64,000 bases of DNA from Dysgonamonadaceae bacterium (GTDB lineage: Bacteria > Bacteroidota > Bacteroidia > Bacteroidales > Azobacteroidaceae), in contig JAITQA010000113.1 of NCBI GenBank assembly GCA_031289145.1, forward strand, positions 1-64,000, written 5' to 3'. The number at the start of each line of letters is the position of its first letter. Position 1 is the first letter of the stretch. Below, in pieces: positions 56,510 through 64,000 of the stretch. The notes below the pieces were generated by a model. The model saw only the letters and a program-made list of their open reading frames with translations, searched no databases and was not told the origin of the DNA. Position numbers and translations under genes: made by a program.

Positions 56510-58516
56510 ATGAAAACAAATAATTATATAAAAACAGCAATAGGATTAATCAGTTTAGCGCTGATTATCACTTTGAATAGTTGCAGCGATGAATTCTTAC
56601 AGGAAAAGAAGGATTATAGCGGTTTTAATGAAGAAATCTTCAACGATGTAAGAATGGCTCAGGCTAAAGTGGATTACATTTATAATTTGACACAACCTAC
56701 CGGCCCCGGCGGTACGCCAGGAGCTACCTTGGAGGGATTTGGTTCTACTTCCTATACAGGAATTAATGTACTGTTGGAAGATGCAAGCAATGTGCCTGAT
56801 GAATTTTTCACCAGCAATACAGGTGGTCCTTATGCCCGCATCAGGGAATGTAATATTTTTCTTAATAATATAGATAAAGGAACCTTGACCGAAGATGAAA
56901 AGAAAACTTTGAAAGGTGAAGTATATTTTTGGCGGGCCTATATATACATCCGTTTAGTTACGACTTATGGGGGTGTTCCGATTATTACCACTGCTCAGAA
57001 TGCAATATTAGGTGATGCAGACCCGACACAAAGCGAGTTGAATATACAAAGAAGTTCAACAGCCGAATGTATCGATTTTGTTTGTTCGGATTTAGATAAG
57101 GCGATAGAGATGCTTCCCGGAAGGTGGCCGGATGCCAATTGGGGACGTATCACCTCCGGCGCTGCTGCGGCACTGAAAGGGCAGTTGCTGCTTACCTACG
57201 CAAGTCCTTTATTTAACAGGAACGATGATTCGGCAAGATGGCAAAGAGCCTACGAGGCTATTAAAGCAGCTTATGACATTTTGACAGCTAATAATTTTGG
57301 ACTGGAAGACGGTGGCGGCATCCGAGCTGCCAAATGGGAACAAATGTTTGTAAACCGAACGACGAAAGAAGCGGTATTCGTTACTTTGTTTAACAATATC
57401 ACCAACGATCAGTTCCGTCGACTTAATGGTGTGGAGCAGAGTGCGCGTCCAAAAGAATTACAAGGCGGCGGCGGTTCAGCTGCTACTATCGAAATGGTTG
57501 ATCTGTTTCCTATGGTCGATGGTAAAAGACCGGGCGAAAGCGTTTATTCCTACGATACTTTGAAATTCTATAAAAACAGAGATCCGCGTTTTTACCGCAC
57601 TTTTGCATTTAGCGGTGTCTGTTGGCCGTATAGTCAGAATAAAACTTATACCTTATGGAATTATCAGTGGTTCAAAGATGATGCAGCTTTCAATGGTGGA
57701 AAACCCGGTAACTCGGCGCAGTATTCCGGTGATGTTACCGGTTCGATATTCGTACGCAAACGTACCAATCCGGCAGCCAACTTTGTAGATGGCTGGCAGT
57801 TTCAGTTGTGCGCTTCGCCTTGGATGGAAATTCGTTTTGCCGATGTCGTATTGAATCTGGCAGAGGCGGCTTGTGGTGTGAATAAACTGGAAGAAGCCTA
57901 CGAATACCTGAAAGATATCCGCGAGCGGGTGGGATATACCGGCGATTGCGGTTTGGATCCTATTTTGAAATCGAACCGTGACAAATTGTTCGGCGCCATC
58001 TTGTACGAACGGCAAATCGAATTAGCGTTCGAAGGAAAACGTTTTCTTGATATGCGTCGTTGGATGTTGTGGAATGATGATTTCGGCACTTGTACCCGCT
58101 TGGGTATTGAACCGATAAACGGAAAACGCAGACATGGCGTATTTTTGGGCATAAAACCAGAGGTGTATACGAGTGATAAATCGGGCGTAGATAACGATCC
58201 TTTCAATCCTATCAGTAAAATTTACGATCCTACCAAGGTGACAAGAGAGGGTATCAGTTTGGATCCGGATGCAGCGGATGCTACATTCAATGCGCAAATC
58301 TCCAAATTGGATAATTTTTACGATACTAATCTGAGACGTTTGCAGAATGATCAATGTGACGGAACCAGTACGCCTACTTTTTATATCAATTTTCAGAATC
58401 AGTATTATTTTATCGGCATCAGATCGAATGCATTGAGACAATCTCCTTATTTGTATCAAACAATAGGATGGAAAGATGCTTATAATAATCCTGGAACATT
58501 TGATCCATTGCAATAA
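56510..58516 (+). CDS. SusD/RagB-family lipoprotein, long form
   Basis: The 668-residue lipoprotein has its acylated cysteine at residue 25 (ITLNSC) followed by SDEFLQEKKDYSGFNEEIFN, identical in style to the SusD proteins at 22079 and 44235. Core blocks are VYFWRAYIYIRLVTTYGGVP, IRFADVVLNLAEAACGVNKL and LYERQIELAFEGKRFLDMRR. The region KFYKNRDPRFYRTFAFSGVC is shared with the other two long SusD proteins, supporting descent of these three SusC/D pairs from one ancestor. The gene ends the row of SusC/D pairs; a perfect 15-bp inverted repeat lies 37 bp after its stop. Confidence 0.92.
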   Translation: MKTNNYIKTAIGLISLALIITLNSCSDEFLQEKKDYSGFNEEIFNDVRMAQAKVDYIYNLTQPTGPGGTPGATLEGFGSTSYTGINVLLEDASNVPDEFFTSNTGGPYARIRECNIFLNNIDKGTLTEDEKKTLKGEVYFWRAYIYIRLVTTYGGVPIITTAQNAILGDADPTQSELNIQRSSTAECIDFVCSDLDKAIEMLPGRWPDANWGRITSGAAAALKGQLLLTYASPLFNRNDDSARWQRAYEAIKAAYDILTANNFGLEDGGGIRAAKWEQMFVNRTTKEAVFVTLFNNITNDQFRRLNGVEQSARPKELQGGGGSAATIEMVDLFPMVDGKRPGESVYSYDTLKFYKNRDPRFYRTFAFSGVCWPYSQNKTYTLWNYQWFKDDAAFNGGKPGNSAQYSGDVTGSIFVRKRTNPAANFVDGWQFQLCASPWMEIRFADVVLNLAEAACGVNKLEEAYEYLKDIRERVGYTGDCGLDPILKSNRDKLFGAILYERQIELAFEGKRFLDMRRWMLWNDDFGTCTRLGIEPINGKRRHGVFLGIKPEVYTSDKSGVDNDPFNPISKIYDPTKVTREGISLDPDAADATFNAQISKLDNFYDTNLRRLQNDQCDGTSTPTFYINFQNQYYFIGIRSNALRQSPYLYQTIGWKDAYNNPGTFDPLQ

Positions 58517-58552
58517 TCGTTAGTTTTTATACTAATTTTATCTTATCCTTAT

Positions 58553-58588
58553 ACAATTGTCGGTATTCTTTGCAATACCGACAATTGT
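58553..58588. terminator. Perfect 15-bp inverted repeat after SusD
   Basis: ACAATTGTCGGTATT (58553-58567) and AATACCGACAATTGT (58574-58588) are exact complements around the loop CTTTGC. The structure lies between the last SusD gene and the lyase relic at 58608. It could terminate or attenuate the long upstream transcript, protect its 3' end, or be an operator; it lacks a downstream U tract on the plus strand. Confidence 0.5.
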
Positions 58589-58607
58589 AGATAATACTTC
58601 ACAGATA

Positions 58608-58880
58608 ATGAAAAAAATTGTTATTTCAGTTGCTATTCTATTTGTAATGGGGGTGAGTGTTTTTGCACAATATCCTAAGATTACGCAGGAAGTTGAGGCA
58701 CAATCGAACGAATTGCTGCGTAAAGCGCAAGAATCCTCTGATGTCGCCTTTGCAAAAGTCTTGCCGAAAGATTCTTATAAAAAAGGGATTATCAACGGTA
58801 TTGATCCTGCAAAAAAAGTAGATTGGACGAATCCTAACAACAACAAGGATACCCTTTTAGGCAAAAAAAACCTTTTATAA
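58608..58880 (+). pseudogene. Internally deleted pectate-lyase relic encoding a 90-residue secreted peptide
   Basis: The ATG at 58608 opens a 90-codon frame. Codons 1-53 match the pectate lyase at 51503 with three differences in 159 bp, all C to T on the plus strand, including the signal peptide ending VSVFAQ. The frame then jumps to the equivalent of residue 465 of that lyase (KDSYKKGII) and again to the final 28 residues (NGIDPAKKVDW to GKKNLL). The first junction carries TTGCCG, which flanks the missing part in the complete gene. The beta-helix is wholly gone, so it cannot be a lyase. The tail is more diverged from 51503 than the head is. Both deletions keep the frame, so a secreted mini-protein may still be made. 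Confidence 0.75.
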
Positions 58881-58892
58881 AATACATATTAG

Positions 58893-59026
58893 TGTTAAGT
58901 AAACTAAAAAACGTCGTATCGTCATTGCGAGGGCGAAGCCCGAAGCAATCCGGAGAAAGAGATGTAATAATTAGATTGCTTCAGCCGTCGGCTTCGCAAT
59001 GACGGCAAAATATAATTTACTTAACA
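58893..59026. repeat. Nested palindromic (MITE/REP-like) element
   Basis: Outer arms TGTTAAGTAAA (58893-58903) and TTTACTTAACA (59016-59026) enclose an inner palindrome 58920-59004 with ends CGTCATTGCGA and TCGCAATGACG and further complementary blocks AAGCAATC/GATTGCTT. The GTCATTGCG core is the widespread 'cgtcattgcgag' dispersed repeat of bacteria and is related to the insertion at 39285. No gene lies between 58881 and 59072. It may act as a terminator separating the relic from the DUF3826 gene. Confidence 0.65.
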
Positions 59027-59072
59027 TTAGTAAACTTTTTTAAATTTCTTATAAAAAACAAATTATACACAA

Positions 59073-60275
59073 ATGAAAATATACTTATTTTTAATTCTTT
59101 TCTTGTTCTCGGCCTTAGCGGGAGCCAATGCCCAGCAGCAAGATGAAGCGGCCTACCTGAAAACATTGACTGACCGCTCGCAAAAGATTGTCAACACCCT
59201 GGATATTAAGGATTCGAATGTATACCAACGAGTAACGGATATGCTTGTAAATCAGTACAAATCGCTTGGTCTGATTCACGATGGCTTGGCTGCCGATATA
59301 AAAAAAACAAAGGATGAAGCAGCCATTAGCACCTTGAAATTACAGGCAGACCAAAAATTATACAACCTGCATTGTGAATTCATCGGAAAATTGTTGTCCG
59401 AACTAAGCCCGGAGCAAGTGGTTCAAGTGAAGGACGGGATGACCTACGGGGTTGTAAAAGTTACCTACGATTCTTATTGCGAAATGATTCCTTCTTTGAA
59501 ACCGGAGGAAAAACGGCAAATGATGGCTTGGCTGATTGAAGGGCGAGAACATGCGATGGATGCGCCCTCGTCCAATAAAAAACACGAATGGTTCGGAAAA
59601 TACAAAGGCCGCTTCAATAACTATCTTTCCCAGAAAGGATACGATATCCAGAAAGAACGGAAAGCCTGGGAAGAAAGGTTAAAAACAAAAACGCAAAACG
59701 GAGGCAAAACAAAAGCAGATCTCGACATTGAGAAAAAAGCCACCGAATGGCTTGCTGCTCTCAAACTGAACGATGAAGCGAAAGAATCACGTCTGCAAGC
59801 AGTAATTGCTACGCATCTGAAAGCAGTGCGTGATTGGCACAATGAACATCCTTACACCTTGATTCCGGAAGGTCTCAATCCAAGGACAGGTGACGTCCTG
59901 AATAAAGTAGACAGGCAATTGATTCTTGATTCGACCCTTCCGGGAAGCGTTCACGAAGCGTTAATGTCGGGATTGAGAAAAGACCTGAATGAAGAACAGG
60001 TAGAAGCGATTCTGGATAAATACACTATCGGCAAACTTGATTTTACCATGAAGGCTTACCGGGAAATCGTTTCCAATCTCACCAAAGAAGAAGATGCCGC
60101 CATTCTTGATAATCTGAAAAAGGCGCGTGAACTGTCTGTAGACTATAAGAATATGGATGAAATATCCGCTATTTTCAAAATTTACAAGACAAAAAATGAG
60201 TTATTTCTTTATCAAAACGGAAAGAACTGGAAAGCTATTTATAAAGATTATGTAGACGCGTCGAAAAAGAAATAA
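59073..60275 (+). CDS. Tandem DUF3826-like protein, secreted
   Basis: The 400-residue protein has a signal peptide ending GANAQ and is almost entirely helical and charged. It appears to contain two copies of one roughly 180-residue unit (about 24-200 and 218-395). The clearest pair is LSPEQVVQVKDGMTYGVVKV versus LNEEQVEAILDKYTIGKLDF, each followed by a Tyr-containing helix, a KPEEKRQMMAWL or TKEEDAAILDNL segment, and a Lys-rich GKYKGRFNNYL or IYKTKNELFLY segment. I recognise this as the DUF3826 family, which accompanies rhamnogalacturonan loci in Bacteroidota and has no known activity. It heads the rhamnose-handling genes and lies 75 bp before the UroD-like gene. Confidence 0.7.
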   Translation: MKIYLFLILFLFSALAGANAQQQDEAAYLKTLTDRSQKIVNTLDIKDSNVYQRVTDMLVNQYKSLGLIHDGLAADIKKTKDEAAISTLKLQADQKLYNLHCEFIGKLLSELSPEQVVQVKDGMTYGVVKVTYDSYCEMIPSLKPEEKRQMMAWLIEGREHAMDAPSSNKKHEWFGKYKGRFNNYLSQKGYDIQKERKAWEERLKTKTQNGGKTKADLDIEKKATEWLAALKLNDEAKESRLQAVIATHLKAVRDWHNEHPYTLIPEGLNPRTGDVLNKVDRQLILDSTLPGSVHEALMSGLRKDLNEEQVEAILDKYTIGKLDFTMKAYREIVSNLTKEEDAAILDNLKKARELSVDYKNMDEISAIFKIYKTKNELFLYQNGKNWKAIYKDYVDASKKK

Positions 60276-60350
60276 ATGAAAAGGACTTTGCTCATAGTGT
60301 TTTTTCGCTCCTCAATCATAAGTATGGATAAATTAAGTAAGGAATAAGAA

Positions 60351-61373
60351 ATGACGCATTTAGAAAGATTTATCGCTACTATTGAACGTCGCTTCACCGA
60401 CAAGCCTGCCTCATGGCTCGGAATACCCGATGCGGCAGCCTTGCCGGGATTATTCGAATACTTTGGCGTCAGCGATTTAGCGAGTCTTAAACGGCTGCTT
60501 GACGATGATATTTTTCCGGTAGAATTGCCTTATCATTCGCCCGCAAGTAATGCTATTTATACAGCCTTAAATTTCTCCAAAGACCCGCTATCAACCGACC
60601 AGCGTACGCTGACCAAACCGGGTTTTTTCGAGGATTGTTCCGATCCGGTAAGGGTAGAACGCTTCAACTGGCCCGATCCTCGGAAATACATCGACCCCGA
60701 AGAGTGCCGGAAAGCGCTTGAGGACATCCCTCCGGGTTATGCCGTTATGGGTGTTGTATGGTCGGCGCACTTTCAGGATGCTTGCGCTGCTTTCGGAATG
60801 GAAACCGCGTTTATAAAAATGCTTACCGAACCGGAAATGTTCCGTGCGGTGATTGATCGCATAGCCGATTTTTATCTGAAAGCCAACGAGATTTTTTACG
60901 AAGCAACTAAAGGAAAATTACACGCTGTGTTGATTGGAAACGATTTCGGCGGTCAAACAGGACTCATGCTTTCGCCCGAATTGATTCGCGAATTTGTATT
61001 CGACGGAACAAAAAAGCTCATCGATCAGGCGAAAAGCTATGGACTGAAAGTAATCCATCATTCCTGCGGTTCGATTTTCGAAATCATACCCGACTTGATT
61101 GAACTCGGCGTGGACGCCATTCATCCCATTCAGGCATTGGCGGCTAATATGGAACCCGATCGATTGAAAAAAGCGTACGGGGAACGTATTTCGTTTTGCG
61201 GGGGAGTGGATGCTCAATACCTGATGGTCAAAGGCGATCCGGCGGATGTGAGTAAAAAAGTCGATGAGTTAAAAAGCCTTTTCCCCACCGGCTTAATTAT
61301 TTCGCCCAGCCACGAAGCCATACTTCCCGATACCAAACCCGAAAACGTGGCGGCAATGTTTGGATTAAAATAG
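60351..61373 (+). CDS. Uroporphyrinogen decarboxylase-like (URO-D superfamily) protein, not HemE
   Basis: This 340-residue cytoplasmic protein has URO-D superfamily patterns: GLMLSPELIREFVFDGTKKL, IHHSCGSIFEIIPDLIE, DAIHPIQALAANMEPDRLKK, and a C-terminal ISPSHEAILPDTKPENVAAM. The HemE motif RQAGR is absent. The HSCG (His237, Cys239) fits the H-x-C zinc ligands of corrinoid-dependent methyltransferases, but the position where these usually have a third ligand cysteine is a histidine (His321 in SPSH). It differs strongly from the other UroD-like protein in this window. Its gene lies 22 bp before rhaM and with rhaT, a linkage I know from other rhamnose loci of Bacteroidota. The reaction is unknown. 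Confidence 0.72.
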   Translation: MTHLERFIATIERRFTDKPASWLGIPDAAALPGLFEYFGVSDLASLKRLLDDDIFPVELPYHSPASNAIYTALNFSKDPLSTDQRTLTKPGFFEDCSDPVRVERFNWPDPRKYIDPEECRKALEDIPPGYAVMGVVWSAHFQDACAAFGMETAFIKMLTEPEMFRAVIDRIADFYLKANEIFYEATKGKLHAVLIGNDFGGQTGLMLSPELIREFVFDGTKKLIDQAKSYGLKVIHHSCGSIFEIIPDLIELGVDAIHPIQALAANMEPDRLKKAYGERISFCGGVDAQYLMVKGDPADVSKKVDELKSLFPTGLIISPSHEAILPDTKPENVAAMFGLK

Positions 61374-61395
61374 TAATTATAAATAACAAAAACAG

Positions 61396-61719
61396 ATGAA
61401 ACGCTTTGGAAATCTAATCGGACTGCGTCCCGAAAAGTTAGAAGAATATAAAAAGTTACACGTTGCGGTTTGGCCGAGTGTATTGAAAACTATTCGCGAT
61501 TGCAATATCCGAAATTATTCTATTTATTATAAAGATGGTTTACTGTTCAGCTATTACGAATATATCGGCGATAACTACGAAGTCGATATGGCTCGTATGG
61601 CCGCCGACCCGGAAACACAACGCTGGTGGGAGGTATGCATGCCTTGCCAAAAACCGCTTGAAACCCGGGAGGAAGGCGAATGGTGGACCAATATGGACGA
61701 ATTTTTTCATATAGATTAA
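61396..61719 (+). CDS. rhaM: L-rhamnose mutarotase
   Basis: The 107-residue protein is the right length for RhaM, a ferredoxin-like dimer that interconverts the alpha and beta anomers of L-rhamnose. Diagnostic parts are IGLRPEKLEEYKKLHVAVWP with the catalytic-type His22, the block NIRNYSIYYKDGLLFSYYEY, and the paired tryptophans RWWEVCMP (77-78) that line the sugar site. It is cytoplasmic with no signal peptide. It begins 22 bp after the UroD-like gene and ends one base before rhaT, indicating translational coupling of uptake and anomer conversion. Together they supply rhamnose to RhaA isomerase, which is not encoded in this window. Confidence 0.93.
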   Translation: MKRFGNLIGLRPEKLEEYKKLHVAVWPSVLKTIRDCNIRNYSIYYKDGLLFSYYEYIGDNYEVDMARMAADPETQRWWEVCMPCQKPLETREEGEWWTNMDEFFHID

Positions 61720-61720
61720 A

Positions 61721-62776
61721 ATGACGCCTAATCCTGTTCTCGGAACGATTCTGCATGCCATTGGCGGCGCATCTGCATCGGCATGTTATCTGCCCAGCCA
61801 GCAAACAAAAAACTGGTCGTGGGGAACCTTTTGGCTTGTGCAATCTGTTTTTGCATGGCTGATAATGCCATTACTGGTGGGTTATCTTACAGTACCCGAT
61901 TTTTTTAAAATCCTCTATAACGCCCCATCTGATATAGTTTGGAAAGCATTCTTACTGGGAGCAGTATATGGATTCGGAGGAATGTCGTTCGGTTTTGCCA
62001 TCCTAAGAATCGGATATTCACTTACCTATTCAATCAGTATAGGATTGTCGGCCGTATTGGGTACGATGACGCCTTTACTTATTCACGGTCAGGTGGTCGA
62101 ATATTTTTCCCGTCCAGGAAGCAGCATTGTATTAGTCGGAATGATAGTCGCCGTTATTGGAATTGTATTTGTAGGCAAAGCCGGCTTTAGCAAGGAAAAC
62201 GATTTTGGCGAACACAGCGATAAACCCAAATTTGACATGCGGACAGGTTTACTCCTCGCAATTGTGGGTGGCATACTGTCGGCGGTATTCAATATCTCAC
62301 TCGAAGCCGGACAACCGATTGCAGATATGGCAGCCCTGCACGGAGCCGGCGAATTTGAAGGAAACGCCAAACTCATCGTCTCCACTTCGGGCTGTTTGGT
62401 CGTTAATCTGGTCTGGTTTATTATCGCAGGAATTAAAAACAAAACACTAAAGGAATTTTCATCTGCGAGCGGAATATCGGTGGCTCAACGCACAAAAAAT
62501 ACGCTATGGTCCGCCCTTGCCGGAACACTTTGGTGCGGGCAGTTTTTCTTTTATGGAATAGCGCACGTCCGGATGGGAAACTTCCAGTTTATCAGCTGGG
62601 TGCTGCACATGTCAATGCTGATTTTCTTCAGTTACGGAGTAGGATTGCTGATGAAAGAATGGAAAAATGTGTCTAAAAAAACATACCGGATTTTAATAAT
62701 CGCCATGTTGCTATTATTTGTTTCCGCTGTGATAATATCGTATGGAAGTTGGTATGGCGAGAAAATGATGCAATAA
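61721..62776 (+). CDS. rhaT: L-rhamnose/proton symporter
   Basis: The 351-residue inner-membrane protein has about ten hydrophobic segments and RhaT hallmarks: ILHAIGGASASACYLPSQQT near the N terminus, KNWSWGTFWLVQSVFAWLIM, GAVYGFGGMSFGFAILRIGY, SLTYSISIGLSAVLGTM, and late GTLWCGQFFFYGIAHVRMGN. In RhaT the N-terminal FxxxPxKK-like segment reads CYLPSQQTKNW here. It takes up L-rhamnose released by GH106-type enzymes in the periplasm. The gene is one base after rhaM and 18 bp before the beta-helix gene, so the four genes 60351-64000 are probably co-transcribed. Confidence 0.92.
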   Translation: MTPNPVLGTILHAIGGASASACYLPSQQTKNWSWGTFWLVQSVFAWLIMPLLVGYLTVPDFFKILYNAPSDIVWKAFLLGAVYGFGGMSFGFAILRIGYSLTYSISIGLSAVLGTMTPLLIHGQVVEYFSRPGSSIVLVGMIVAVIGIVFVGKAGFSKENDFGEHSDKPKFDMRTGLLLAIVGGILSAVFNISLEAGQPIADMAALHGAGEFEGNAKLIVSTSGCLVVNLVWFIIAGIKNKTLKEFSSASGISVAQRTKNTLWSALAGTLWCGQFFFYGIAHVRMGNFQFISWVLHMSMLIFFSYGVGLLMKEWKNVSKKTYRILIIAMLLLFVSAVIISYGSWYGEKMMQ

Positions 62777-62794
62777 ACGTAAAAAATAATCATA

Positions 62795-64000
62795 ATGAAA
62801 AAAGTATTATGTAATCTGTTATTTATCTGCTGGGTGGCGCAAAACACAATGTCGCAAATAGCGCCCGACAGTCAGGGCAACCGTATCCCTGATTTTTCCT
62901 ACGCCGGCTATATGGCCGGTGAAAAGAAAATACCGGATGTTCCCGTTAAAATAGTAGTTCCTACGACGGCGGACGATGCCGGTCTTTCCATCCAGGCCGC
63001 CTTGGATTATGTTTCCTCCTTGCCGTTAAACAGTGACGGATTCAGGGGCGCCGTTCTATTAATGCCCGGCGAATACAAAGTTGCAGGCAGTTTGTATATT
63101 CGCGCTTCAGGCGTAGTATTGCGGGGGAGCGGAATGGGAGAATCCGGAACAAAACTGATAGCTGCCGGTAAAGACCGCCGCAACTTGTTGCGTATCATGG
63201 GGGTAAATGACAAAAAAGTGTCTACAGATACATTGACGGTTGCCGATGATCTTGTGCCGGTGAATGCGATGTCATTTGCTATTGCAGGGACTAACAGCTT
63301 GAAACCGGGTGATAAAATCATCATAAGACGTCCTTCAACGGCAGAATGGATCAAAGAACTCAGTTCCGGCCATTTCGGAGGAGGTTTGACAAGTTTGGGC
63401 TGGAAACCCAACGGATATGATATCTTATGGGACAGGACGGTTGTGTCTGTCGAAGAGGCAAAAGTTACAATCGATGCTCCCATCACCACTGCTTTGGAAA
63501 AACAATATGGCGGCGGTTTTGTTATTCCTTATACCTGGGATGGCCGGATTGCAAATGTTGGAGTCGAAAATCTATCTTTCATATCCGAATATGACACTGA
63601 AAATAAGAAAGATGAAGCACATTCATGGCTTGCCGTTTCGATAGAAAACGCTTCGGATGCATGGGTCAGATATGCCGTATTCAAACATTTTGCAGGATCG
63701 GCAGTACACATTGCAGAAACCGCAAAGCGCATCACTGTAGAGAATTGTAAGTCTTTAGAACCTGTTTCGGAAATAGGCGGACAAAGAAGGAACACCTTTT
63801 TCACGATGGGACAACAATGCCTCTTCCTGAGAATCCATTCGGAATATGGATACCATGATTTCAGTTTAGGTTTTTGTGCACCCGGACCAAACGCTTTTGT
63901 ACAATGTTACGCTTATTTGCCTTACAGTTTTAGCGGCCCAGTATACAGTTGGGCTTCCGGTGTCTTATTTGATGTGGTAACCATTGATGGAAATGCTTTA
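62795..64000 (+). CDS. Secreted parallel beta-helix (pectate-lyase-superfamily) protein, N-terminal part
   Basis: The frame opens at 62795 and runs 402 codons to the right edge with no stop. A signal peptide (ending NTMSQ) precedes DSQGNRIPDFSYAGYMAG, then EKKIPDVPVKIVVPTTADDA, a start typical of right-handed beta-helix proteins of the pectate-lyase-3/DUF4955-like type. Helix turns follow: GAVLLMPGEYKVAGSLYIRA, VVLRGSGMGESGTKLIAAG, VENLSFISEY, WVRYAVFKHFAGSAVHIAET and RITVENCKSLEP. It is probably a pectin-active lyase or hydrolase or a binding protein of the rhamnogalacturonan system. The enzyme family cannot be named from this half, and the missing C terminus matters. Confidence 0.75.
   Translation, partial: MKKVLCNLLFICWVAQNTMSQIAPDSQGNRIPDFSYAGYMAGEKKIPDVPVKIVVPTTADDAGLSIQAALDYVSSLPLNSDGFRGAVLLMPGEYKVAGSLYIRASGVVLRGSGMGESGTKLIAAGKDRRNLLRIMGVNDKKVSTDTLTVADDLVPVNAMSFAIAGTNSLKPGDKIIIRRPSTAEWIKELSSGHFGGGLTSLGWKPNGYDILWDRTVVSVEEAKVTIDAPITTALEKQYGGGFVIPYTWDGRIANVGVENLSFISEYDTENKKDEAHSWLAVSIENASDAWVRYAVFKHFAGSAVHIAETAKRITVENCKSLEPVSEIGGQRRNTFFTMGQQCLFLRIHSEYGYHDFSLGFCAPGPNAFVQCYAYLPYSFSGPVYSWASGVLFDVVTIDGNAL

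Noticed and set aside
60275..60346. 23-codon ORF (MKRTLLIVFFRSSIISMDKL...) between the DUF3826 and UroD-like genes
   Set aside because: It resembles a clipped signal peptide and overlaps the preceding stop by one base, but it is too short to separate from chance.

Overview
This window comes from a Bacteroidota genome, most likely a Bacteroidales polysaccharide degrader. The reasons are six complete SusC/SusD-type outer-membrane pairs plus a seventh partial SusC, lipoprotein and Sec signal peptides typical of the phylum, and promoters of the Bacteroides form (TTTG, 20 bp, TAnnTTTG). Gene content points to pectin, especially rhamnogalacturonan-type chains with arabinose and rhamnose decoration. 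There are four family-1-type pectate lyases and a deletion relic of a fifth, a GH127-type beta-L-arabinofuranosidase, a GH106-type alpha-L-rhamnosidase, a GH2 enzyme, a DUF5703 enzyme, a two-copy DUF3826 protein, an L-rhamnose mutarotase and an L-rhamnose symporter.

Layout. (1) 1-6258: the 5' end of a leftward SusC, an intergenic stretch with a 48-codon orphan ORF, and a rightward SusC/SusD pair with no enzymes attached. (2) 6285-7700: a leftward, perhaps truncated AAA ATPase and the last 42 codons of what looks like an Eco57I-type methylase, i.e. a decayed defence island. (3) 7878-24420: GH127, GH106, DUF5703, aldo/keto reductase, zinc alcohol dehydrogenase, amidohydrolase, SusC, SusD, closed by a hairpin terminator. 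(4) 24479-37312: pectate lyase, SusC, SusD, GH2, UroD-like protein, pectate lyase. (5) 37338-58516: pectate lyase, DUF4957/DUF5123-like lipoprotein, SusC/D, SusC/D, pectate lyase, SusC/D. (6) 58553-64000: pectate-lyase relic, a palindromic repeat, DUF3826 protein, UroD-like protein, rhaM, rhaT, and the start of a parallel beta-helix protein that runs off the window.

Units 3, 4 and 5 begin with the same DNA architecture: a 14-bp palindrome (ATGTTTTTAAACAT or a close variant), 9 bp, TTTG/CTTG, exactly 20 bp, a -7 box, then a leader with CAGCACAGTA. This suggests that about 20 genes form one regulon answering to a regulator encoded outside the window; no regulator gene is seen here.

A working model, which is inference: surface pectate lyases cut the homogalacturonan parts, SusC/SusD pairs import oligomers, the periplasmic GH127/GH106/GH2/DUF5703 enzymes strip arabinose, rhamnose and galactose or uronic acid, RhaM and RhaT handle free rhamnose, and the AKR/ADH/amidohydrolase trio may oxidise a released sugar through a lactone. 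The two UroD-like proteins carry H-x-C motifs like zinc methyltransferases and have no assigned role. The duplicated lyases and SusC genes show mosaic similarity, a hotspot of duplication and recombination.
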